Assembly (NCBI RefSeq): GCF_035046485.1
Contig: NC_085138.1
Location: forward strand, 41,203,464 to 41,267,463
Length of the DNA stretch: 64,000 bases
Direction of reading: 5' to 3'
Origin: Aedes albopictus
Lineage: Eukaryota; Arthropoda; Insecta; Diptera; Culicidae
In this document: positions 36,301 to 48,300 of the stretch, in pieces
How positions within the stretch are numbered: position 1 is the first letter of the stretch
How the letters are laid out: every line of letters starts with the position of its first letter
Position numbers and translations under genes: made by a program
Notes under the pieces: generated by a model
The model's input: the letters and a program-made list of their open reading frames with translations, nothing else
Told to the model about the DNA's origin: nothing
Databases searched by the model: none

Positions 36301-39300
36301 GTTCAAAATTGGAATTATAAACGTGACGTTACAACGCTACTAATTATCAATCCGAATATAAAAAAATGAGGTTTACGGTCGAATTGACATGACTAACAGT
36401 AAAAAATATGATCAAAAAGGCGTCAAAACGTTGTAACCGCATGGTAGAATGTGTCTTATCCATTTCCATTGCAGGTTTCGCTACCATCTACAATAAAATA
36501 GACCCACTCGTCTCCATGCATCTAGTTATGCCCGTGCAAACATTTTAATTTTATAAGTGTGGCTTCGTGGTCGTGCGGTTAGTGTCACCAAGCATTTAGT
36601 CGCATCGTGCTGAGGAGCGCGGGTTCGATTCCCGCCGCAGCTGCCAGGAAAAATTTTCGGCTGTGCCACTAGGCGTTGCATGCTAGTCCGTTGTCTAGTG
36701 TCGTGCTTCTTTCAAAGAGCAAATAGCTCACTGGAAGCATTGAACGTGTCCGGGTCTTAAAAAACCCGGGTTAATCCACCAAGTGGTGACAGGCCCGGAT
36801 TTAAGGGGGGGCAAAAGGGGCAAGTGCCCCGGGCCCCCCGATGAGGGGGGGCCCCCAAGAATCCATAAGCACTATATATTTTGTTCAACGAATTCATAAA
36901 AATGCACATCAAAGACAATTATATTTATTGTATGTCCTAGAGTTGTATAATTAGGTGCTTTATGGGTATTCAGATTGTTTCATAATCTGAAATCGAAATC
37001 CAAAATTTCATAATTGTGAAGCATCGGAACTATTTGCAGATTGGATTCAAAGTTTTTGTGGGATTTCTTTATTTTTCGGTATGAGCAGCAATTATAAAAT
37101 CATAAAACTGTTTTGTCAATTTATGTTTTGAAGCAATAAAACTTTGATCTCTCGATAAGGCAGAAAAACAATATTTCAATTACTTAGCAATTCAATTGTT
37201 TAGGATTTCAGTGAATTTCCCAGAATTACTATTTTGAGGGATTGGTTTAAATGCTTGATTGCAGCAAATTCAGCTCTAGAGAGATTTTCAAGTATCCAAC
37301 AATATAGTAAAACGAAGTTTTTGTTTTATTATTTTTGTAAAGCCTTAGAAAGTTTTCTTTGAGTTCAAAAGAAAAACTTATTTATGTGAAAACTACTGCA
37401 CAAAAGCGTCTCTAAACAGAGTGCGTTAAAAGATTAAGTTTTTCGGAGTAAAGCAAACAATACTTGTTCATCAGTCTGTTGATTATACGATCATATTCTG
37501 AAAACAACTTCTTAATATCCATCTGCACAAGTTCATTGAGGACAGATGTTATCATGAGAAATAGACGATAAAGATTCTTAAAAAAAATCGGGATAGTTTT
37601 GAAAATCCAGTTTCCAGAAACATCTCGGAACAGTGGTTTTACGCATCTGTTTCACTGTCATTGTTTTAGAATTTATTGCTAAAATTGCTCCCTGGGCTAC
37701 TCGAGAGACGAACCAGCCAAGGGCTGAAAGTCTCTTTAATAAAGACAAATCAATCAATCAACCCTGGGCTACTAACTTTGTTCAATCTGAATCTTGAAAT
37801 ACACGAAAAATATGTATTGTAATTGTAATGAAAATTTCTCTGCATTCCTAGGTGTTAAAATGATCGCTAAGTCCTAGAATTTGCATAAATCTTATGAATT
37901 CGAATAAATGTTTAAAAAATATGTAATGCCTATTTGAATAAGATGACATCTATGCTGTAAATTTGAATGCAGTATCTTGATGTTTTTGGAAAAATTTTAA
38001 AATAAGTGTTCGTAACTTTTTTCTTTATCATTGAAAACAATGCAAAATACATGATAAATAATATTAATTTGAATGAACAAAAAAAAACATTAAAAATATA
38101 AATATACCAATAAGGCCGTTACAAATATTTATTTCACTTTTTGTCCCACCACTCTTTGGCTGGTCGAGGGGGGGGATAAAAATAATAAAGCATTTAATCT
38201 AAAAAATATTAAAAACTCATCGGATTTGTTAAAGAATTTTTAGCAAGATCCTTTATTTTGATAAATATTTTTTTATCTGCCCCCTCAAAATGCAAAATCT
38301 GGGCAAAAATTTTTGAAGGGGGGGGGGGACAAATAGTGAAAATAATATTTGTATCCGCCTAATACACAACATTGAAAAAAAAAACGTTTATAAATCTTCA
38401 AAATCTTGCTCTTGGGGCCCACTTTATAGGGTTTGCCCCGGGCCCCCCGAAGCCCAAATCCGGCACTGAGTGGTGATAGTGCCTTTCTCGTCAAATATGT
38501 ACTCATGATCTTTCCGTCGACGTAACTCGTAGTCCTGAATCCTGTGAATATTTTATTTATAAAAGCAAGAATTTTATCCAAGCCATCATCGAGTTGGGAA
38601 ACTTATTGATTGCACATATTTCCGACGATATGTTCAATGTATAGGCAGAGCTGAAAAATAACAAACCTCTTAGCTGACTGCTTTACCATTACTGGAGGCC
38701 GATCAATACCAAGACAATAATAACAAGCTAAAATATAACTTATTTCACAACAAAAAATCACTTTACAGTCTTCGATAAACTTTTTTCTGCACACTTTAGG
38801 CTATATTTTATTATCATGGGTAACTAGATTCATAAAATTTGACCAAAAAATGGCAGCAAGTGAAATTTTTCATACTGAATCCAATTCAAATTTGAACCAT
38901 ATCACAGAGCGCGAGGAGCAACCAGTCGGATAAAAATTTTGTGCAGTAATCTTAGACGCAAAAGGGGATTGGAAAACTTTGTTCGAGGTTGATGCGATTA
39001 AATTTAAATTTTCCCATGCAACCCCCATTCTACTGTATATGTATTAACGCCTCAGGAATTTGAAAAGGTGTGATTTGATGAGCCTACTTCAGTTTTGTCA
39101 AGATTTTGTTCTCTAACACATATTTATCGCTTGCATTTTCACTGTTTTTACCACTTCCTGTGAGATACCCGGAACCGGTTCCAACACTGTACCTATTGTC
39201 TCAAATATGGTCTGAGACTAGTTTCCAGGTTATCAAAAACGCCGCGGTTTGATGTGAACTGGTTCTGGAACACTACCGTTAGTCTCTGATGTGATCAAAG

Positions 39301-42300
39301 GCTGTGTTTTTGCAAAACGTTCATCAGCTTATCAAAAAAAAGCCGCGATTTAATGTGTCTGAGGCACGGGTTTGGCTCCCATATGCACCCGGACACCCGG
39401 GACACCCGGAACTGGTTCCGGAATACTACTGGTTTTTCCAAATATGGCCTGAAACCGTTTTCTTGCTAATCGTTCATCAGGTTATCGAAAAAGCTGCTAT
39501 TTAATGTGTCGCATGTATGGGTTTGGTTCAACTACATTTTACCACTTCCGGCGGGACACGCGGAACTGGTTCCGGAATACTCTTGGTTTTCCTAAACATG
39601 GTCTGATTCCATTTTATTGCTAACCGTTCATCAGGTTATCTAAAGAGCCGCGATTTGATGTGTCGCATGCATGGGTTTGGTTCAACTTAATATTTTCCAC
39701 TTCCGGCGGGGCACCCGGAACCGGTTCCGGGACACTACCGGTAGTCTCTGATGAATCAAAGGCTATTTTGCTACTCACTGTTCATCAGGTTATCGAAAAA
39801 GCTGCTATTTGATGTGTCGCGTGCATCACGCAGAAAAATTGCGCTTGTTTAAAACAATAAAACAACCATGCGTTTCCACGATTTTCAAACTGAGAATTTA
39901 CTTATTCCAAAGTTATATTCAATTGTTTTCTATTCGGTTTATCGATAAAAACGACCGATTACCATCATTTCATATAATGTCAAAAATTTCATTTGTTTCC
40001 AAAATAAAAACCATAAACATGATCCGAAAGCTCTCACACATCAATTAAATGCTTACCCTAACATCGCCACAACGAAGAAGGTGTAGCAAATCCATCACGC
40101 CAACTTCCAAGTGCAGCTTTGGCCGTGATGGATAACGCGCAGGTACTCACGACAGCATCCACAAAAAGTTGATCGGTTTCGTCTTTTTTGTCTTTTTTTT
40201 AGTCGTTCTCCTCCCCATCCGCTTACCGACGGTTTAAAAATAGATTTCCGAGCTGCCACAGTTGCTGCCATCACTAACACAATCACATTCCGGGTTTGTT
40301 AGTGGCAAAAGTGCAGTCGTTTGAATCAATCCATTATTTTATGTTGAAAATACCATATCTCTGTTTGTTTTAACTGTCAAAAATTTCGACAAATGGAAAT
40401 ATTTGTATTATCAAACAATAAAACAGTTCAGTTTAAACTAGAAATCAGTTTGTCGCCATAGTAAACTGAAAAATTGGTTGATTTGAACTAGAATTTAATT
40501 GTGTTTACAATTTATTTTTCTGCGTGATGGATTTGGCTCACTTTTATATTTTGCCACTTCCGGCGAGACTTCCGGAACCGATTCCGGAACACTACCGGTT
40601 CAGATATGGCCTGAGACTATTTTCATGCTTACCGTTCGTCAGGCTATCGAAAAAGTCGCGGTCTGATGTGTCGCATGCATGGTTTTGTAGCATTTTCATA
40701 TCTGGCCCCTTCCTGAGGTACCGGTCCGGAATACCTAAATGGCCACAACTCCGGAACGGCTAAGCCGATTCGAACCATTTTCAATAGGGAACAATAGGAC
40801 CAGATTCCGCGTCGAATGAACCGTCGGTCATTAAAATTGGTTGAGGTTTACTGCCAAAAAGTGATGTGAGTTTTTTTTTACACACACATACTCACACACA
40901 CATACACACACACACATCACCTCAATTCGTCGAGCTGAGTTGATTGGTATATGTGACTCGACCCTCCGGGCCTTCTATCAAAAAGTCATTTTTGGAGTGA
41001 ACATATAGCCTTTCCAGTACACTTAGTGTACGAGAAAGGAAGAAAAACAAGTTTCATCATCAACTTAGAAGGTGTCCAAAACTAAAACGGCTTTTTTTCA
41101 GATGATAAGATGTTAAAAATATCGAATACTCATGGACACATAACATAATAATATAATGGACAAATGATTAATTGGAAAAATCTTACCAATTTCCATTTTG
41201 TCAAACGATCGCACGTTTTCCTTATTTTATTCTTTTTTTTTGTGCCAAGCACTACTGGCAATAGATGGGTTATTGCTAATAAGGCAAATTTTGTTCTCCA
41301 CTTTCTACTCATTGTTTACTTTTTGCGACTATGAGAAATGTGTTGAAATGTGTTGAAATGTGATCAAAAATTTATCTGTATTTCTTGAAGGGATGTGCAT
41401 AGCTCTCACAGATAACTCTCAATTTTCAAAATGCCACCGAAAATCTTTACTGAATCCCAATCAAACTTCTTTTAAATTAAAAAAAAATATACTTTATTGC
41501 TACTACGAGTTAAGGAGCATACTCGCGCTTAAGGTAGGATGCATTACCTCATTTTTTGTTATCTATCTATATAAAAATGCAGTGGCATACGTGGGACCGC
41601 GCATAACTTGCGAACGGAAGGTCCGATTTTGGTCGTCTTAGTTTTGTTCTGTTAGTTTTCACCCAAGGAAGGTTTATGAGGCCTAAAATATGGACAAATT
41701 GAGCGTTTTTGAAAATCGCCTTTCTATACCGTTTTCACCGGGGACTTGGGCTTGGCTAGAAATTTGAAACGTCAAAAAAACGCAGTATGCAAGACAAAGT
41801 TTGCCGGAAACAGCTAGTTTTTTATTAAATACCGAAGCAATATTTTGGCTCGACGCTCCAACTGGAACTTGAGCTGCCTCTATCAAACTCAGTGTTCTTT
41901 GATCACTTCCACAGTCATTAATTGAGGGGCTTTCTTTGCCTGCCATTGCATGAATTTTGTATATTGCGAGGCAATGATATACTATGCGCAGGAAGCCGCC
42001 GTCTTCGGATTGGCAATCCAAAGCCTTATCATTAGGCTAACTGACGACCCACGATACAAAACATTTTTGAAAAAAAATTCGAAGGAAAAATGGTTTTTGG
42101 ATAAACAAAAAACATTTACCAGCGGAAAATAAATAAGGCGATTGATCTTTCTTCTATATGTGTATCAAAACCGACTTTGGAAACATTGATTCGTCATATA
42201 ATAAAATACAAAAACCAAAACATAAGGGAATGCATCCAGTTTCGCCTTAAGCCATGAACAGATGGATTATGAGACCTGGATGGCATATTATATGAAAGTC

Positions 42301-45300
42301 ATTAACACTACTTGATAAACTGTTCTTTTAACAAATATGTCACGTATGTACATTCTGTTTTTTGAACTGTTAGTCATTGATGACATCATTAATTTCAGCA
42401 TTATGATTTGGACATTATCATCTTTGCATAGAATAACATAAACCCATTCTAGAAAATTAAGCCATAAACCCATCCAAAAAAAACCCAGATTAATCCACCT
42501 AGTGGTGATAGTGCCTTTCTCGTCGAATATGTACTCATGAACTTTTCGTCGACGTTAACCAAAATGTTCCTGAATCCTGAAAACACTTCATATAGAAAAG
42601 CAACAATTTTAACAAAGCCATAATGGATTTGGGAAACTTATTGATGGTATATTGCATCTTGCATTGCTTTATAGATTACCGTGCAAATGTTCAATCGTCT
42701 AAAATATTTGTTCACACGTCAAACACCAAGGAAAGTAGCAAGTAAACAAACCGATTATTCCATGCACCACCCAAAAAGTGTAACCGACGCTTAAACTTTC
42801 TAGCAGCGAAACGAACCAATGTATGCTTAAACTGGTGGGAACATATTGTGGTGTGACAAAAAATTTCTGCAGGGGGTCGAATACGGTGCAAAAAAAGCAA
42901 TATATTCCGATGTAAAGTTCAACGGCAAAACATAGCTTAAAAATATCAGACCTCTCAGTTGACTGCTTGACCACATTAAACCTAGTCGTGTATTAGGGTC
43001 ATTATGACTCCATTCCATGCAATGATAAACCGCATGTATTGGTTCTCTTTTACATTTGGCCATTTCTGGTGGGACACCCGTAATGGGTTCTTGCGTCTAT
43101 TTTCATGCAACTGTTCACCATGTCACCTAAAAAGCCGTCATTTGAGCTATCGCATGCATGGGTTTGGTGTCACTTCCGGCCCGGAACCGGTTGCGGAACA
43201 CTACCGATAGTCTCTTAAATAGTCTGAGCCTATTTGTTTGCTAAAGTTTATTAGGTTATCAAAAAAGCCATGAGTTTGGTTCAATTTTATATTTAGCCGC
43301 TTTCGGAGGGAAACCCGGAACTAGTTTCGGCACTACTGACAGCCCATAATGTGGTCTTAGCCTACTTCCTCAATAACCGGTCATCAAGTTGTCGAAAAAG
43401 CCGTGATTTTATGTGCCGTATGCAAAAGTTTTGTCAACTTTATATACGGCCACTTTCGGCGAAACACCCGTAACCGGTTCCGAAACACTAACGGTTCAGA
43501 TATGGTCTGAGACTGTTTTCTTGCTAACTGCTCATCAGGTCATCGAAAATGCCGCAATTTATGTATCGCATGCATGGATTTGGTTCACTTTTATATTTGG
43601 CCACTTCCGGCGGGACACTCGGAACAGGTTCCGGAACACTACTGGCTTAGATATGGTCTGAGACTGTTTTCTTCAACTGTTCATCAGGTTATCCAAAATG
43701 CCGCAGTTTGATGTATCGCATGTATGTGTTTGTTACATTTTTATGTATGGCCCCTTCCGAGGGTACTGGCTCGGAACACGTAAATGGCCATAACTCCGGA
43801 ACGGCTGGACCGATCTGAACCATTTTCAATAGGAACCAATGGGACCAGATTCCGCGTCGAATGAACCGTCGATCATTAAAATCGGTTGAGGTTTACTGCC
43901 AAAAAGTGATGTGAGTTTTTTTGTACACATACACACATACACACACACACACACACACATACACAGACATCATCTCAATTCGTCGAGCTGAGTTGATTGG
44001 TATATGTGACTTGACCCTCCGGGCCTTCTATCAAAAACTCGTTTTTGGAGTGAACATATAGCCTTTCCAGTACACTTAGTGTACGAGAAAGGCAAAAAAG
44101 ATATGAAGAATAGGGTAAAAAATATAATTTGGACATGTATGTAATTTGGACAGGCACGACGTTGTATGTCTTGTTCCGGAGAACTTATAAAAGTAGATAC
44201 TTCTCAATATCGATTATTGGATCAAGTAGACCCTATTCTGATGACTTACGGTGAAAATACGCTTAACAATTAAGAATTTACTTCAAAATTATCGAAAATG
44301 TAAATTATTTCACTAAAACCCCTCAAATGCACAGGTATGCAAGACGACATACACTTCACAGTCACATACAATATTCACCCCAAAATCGTTGAAATAATAA
44401 TTGTAAGAAATTTAAATGCCTTATTGCAATGAAAAATGTTCAATAAAGTAGCATTAGGCGGCCAATCTCTTAACCTTCATCTAGAACGATTAAAATAGGT
44501 GGTGTCCAAAATACATTACAAGTTTTCTACTGTAAATATATTTTGGTCATCTGACGAACTACATGGGGATGCAGTACAATTGTATACTTGGAGGCGTATT
44601 CTGTGGGTCTGGCGATATTTTTTCTATTTCAACTAAATCTGTAATAGTTAACAAAATAGATGCCTGTTAAGCGGAGAAATTAGATTATTCGTGAGAAAAT
44701 ATTTGTTAATTTATGCTACTTTCATGATTTAGCAGTATTCATGGCTAAACATTGAGATAATTGCTCTGTCCAAATTATATATATCTGAGGGTGTCCAAAA
44801 CATATATTCGGTGTCCAAAATGCAATTCTAACAGGCGATTGGAAATTGTGGTTTTCTCAACTTAAAATGCTTTCGTTAAGGTTTTTGTCACCAGGAACGC
44901 ACAGTACAATCATATTATAAGTGTATTAGTAACTTTGCGAAATAAACAATTGCTTTCTAAGTAAGCTAGGGGATGATTTTTCTAACGTTGTCTTCAGCTT
45001 GTCCAAAATACATGAATTACCCTAATTGTAGAACATTGAATTTTTACAATTTCATCCAACTTAGTGACTGAGTAATTATTTTTCTGGATGTGCCCGTATT
45101 AAACAACAAGAGCGTTATCAGAGTTACAATTGCGCCTAAATGTTTGTTTATCACGACACCTTTTTGCTCAAATACAGGAACCCAGTGCGAAAAAACGGCG
45201 AACACATCAAGTCGTTATTTTCCTATGGGATAGTATTGATTGATGCACCAAGCGAAAAGAAGAAGAAGTTTTGACATCCAAGCGGTGTGCCGTCGATTAG

Positions 45301-48300
45301 ATCCTCGTCGCTGATTGGTCGATGGATGTAAACGGCACACCGCTTGGATGTCAAAATTCTTCTTCTTACCGCTTGGTGCATCAATCAATTGCGGTGACAG
45401 GAGCCTGTTCAAGCTTTGTTTACTTCGAGGACAGCTTCGAAGAACTTCGACATTCGCCATCTGTCAACATCGAAAATCGAAATCCTATCAGAGCAGAGGT
45501 AAGAAGACGAATATCATAGGAATAATAAATTAAATATTTTTTTAACAATTTTGATTATTTCAGTCTATTCCGGATAAGCCTGTTCGAGATCAAACGGCGA
45601 ACCCGACGTAGATATTTACTGCATCATGCACAAACATCCGAGCGAGTCGTTCCGGAAAAGCAGAATGCAGCCCATGATCGCTCTCTTATTTTATTGCTGC
45701 GAACTTTTTGGGTGCTGCAGGACGAATTGGATGCTTCTAATATTAGTTTGAGGCCAATCGTTTAAAGATTGCACCGCAATGGTTATCCCGAAATTGCTTA
45801 GCACCGGCAACAACCAGTTTGAACACAAATCAGGCGAAAGGCGATCAATAACAGAATTATTCGGAAGCCGTACGACGATGAAGGACCCTTGGACATCCGA
45901 AATACGCCCATCGTTTTCTAAGAAGAGCAAAAATTGTTGAGCAAATTGTTAGCAAATTGTGAAGGTGAAACGAGAAAAGAAACAGTGATCGAGAAGCTCA
46001 TAAACAGGTGGAGAGCAAAGGAAACAATGCACGCAAGAGTGATGCTGAAGCAGGACGAAAACGTCTGGGCTACGTTACAAATGTATAACAGATTGCTGCC
46101 TACGGGAATGATGTACCTATGTACTTCGTAAGACGGCACTGATTGGCCAGCTGATACAGATTGTTGCAGCCGAGATGGTGAATATGACCAACAGTCCTGA
46201 GATATGATTCTGGCGGCTAAGAAATTGCAAACGTGGCCGAAGATTCCTATCTTTGGGATGAAGTGAAACAAATTTACAGTTAATCCAGTATTATTCTTTG
46301 ATACGAAATGCCGGGCAGTGTCTCAGTTATATCGAACTGGTGACAACGTAAGCAATGAAGGCTGGCTTCTACGGTGGCCTAGTGGTGGACTACCCGAATT
46401 CATCCAAAGCGAAGAAGCGCTTCGAGGTGCTGATGACGGGTCGAATGGTAAAGCTTCAGACAGCTCTCGAAACAGAGGAGGTCAAATTCCGTACCACAGA
46501 AAGCGCAAGTTTGGAGGAACGGCAACGCGTCGCTAGCAAGGGAATGAAACCAGAACCAAATCAAGGAATACTGCGAGGAAACGAAGTGGCCGTTTCTGAG
46601 GTAGGTGCAGTTTTATGATTCCTGTTTTATGAAACAATTTTTCACATATTAATATTTTGTATAGAAATTTTAGACCGGAAATAGACCTGTATTGTTGTTG
46701 CGTGCGTGTGGAGATTTAAACAGTGTTTACTAAATGTAGCCACACGATGCTAGTTAGTATGAATGACTTTTTTTATGCAGATTCCTCCAGGATTCAGGCA
46801 GGGGTTTACTCAGTGATTTGACAATAGATTATTTCCAGGAATCTTCCAAATGTTGTTCTTCTTAGCGTAAAATCGCCACTGGTACAAAATTTCATGCTCT
46901 TCGGCATAGTGTTCTATGAGCACTTCCATTACATACAAACATACATACATACATTTATTTGTTCAACATCATTAAGACAAGACATAATCAACAATAGTAC
47001 GCCACAATACTCAGTTTTTGGCTGCCGCTTTCTATCCTCGGTCGCGCCTAATGCTCGCCAGGTCACGCTCCACCTGGTCCACCCATCGTGCTCTCTGCGC
47101 TCCACGCCTTCTTGTGCCATCCTGATCAGTTGCAATCTCCAGCTTTGCAGGGTTGTTTTCCGACATTCTTGCAACATGCCCTGCCCACCGCACCCTTCCG
47201 GCTTTGGCCACCTTCTGGATGCTAGGTTCGCCGTAAAGTGCTGCGAGCTCATGGTTCATCCTTCTCCGCCACACACCGTTCTCCTGCACACCGCCGAAGA
47301 TCGTCCTTAGCAAGCGTCGTTCGAAAACTGCGAGTGCTTGCAGGTCCTCCTCGCGCATGGTCGGAACCGGTTCCGAAACACTACCGGTTCTGATATGGTC
47401 TGGGACTGTTTTCTTGCTAACTGCTCATCAGGTTATCGAAAATGCCGCAGTTTGATGTGTCGCATGCATGGGTTTGGATTACTTTAATATTTGACCACTA
47501 CCAGCGGGACATCCAGAACCGGTACCGATACACTACCGGTTGAGATATGGTCTGAGTCTTTTTTATGCCAACCTTTCATTGGGTTATCAAAAAAGTCGCG
47601 CTTTGATATATCGCATGCATGGATTTGGTTCACTTTTATATTTGGCCACTTCCGGCGAAACATCAGAACCGGTTCCGGAACACTACCGGTTCAGATATGG
47701 TCTGAGACTGTTTTCTTACTAACTATCCATCAGGTTATCGAAATTGCTGCAATTTGATGTGTCGCATGCATGGATTTGGTTCACTTTTATATTTGGCCAC
47801 TTCCGGCGGGACACCCGGAACCGGTTCCGGAACACTACCGGTTCAGATGAGGTCTGCGACTGTTTTCTTACTAACTGTTCATCAGGTTATCCAAAACACC
47901 GTAGTTTGATGTGTCGCATGTATGTGTTTGTTACATTTTTATGTATGGCCCCTTCCAAGGGTACTGGTCCGGAACACGTAAATGGCCATAACTCCGGAAC
48001 GGCTTGACCGATCCGAACCATTTTCAATAGGAAACAATGGGACCAGATTCCGCGTCGAATGAACCGTCGGTCATTAAAATCGGTTGAGGTTTACTGCCAA
48101 AAAGTGATGTGAGTTTTTTTTGTACACATACACACATACACACACACACACATACACACACACAGACATCATCTCAATTCGTCGAGCTGAGTTGATTGGT
48201 ATATGTGACTTGACCCTCCGGGCCTTCTATCAAAAAGTAGTTTTTGGAGTGAACATATAGCCTTTCCAGTACACTTAGTGTACGAGAAAGGCAAAAAAAA

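Larger units (their letters stand above)
36768..41045 (+). mobile_element. Satellite-bearing element, copy B (CCGGTTCCGGAACAC core)
   Basis: Left edge TTAATCCACCAAGTGGTGA, then after the hAT insertion TAGTGCCTTTCTCGT; right edge ACTTAGTGTACGAGAAAGG. The core array runs about 39120-40700, with units of 151-155 bp (GTCGCATGCATGGGTTTGGT, CACTTCCGGCGGGACACCCG, GTTCATCAGGTTATCGAAAA). Then a unique module with CCGGAACGGCTAAGCCG, an ACAC microsatellite (40881-40920) and a conserved 3' part. Contains the hAT element and a 700-bp MITE. Confidence 0.7.
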
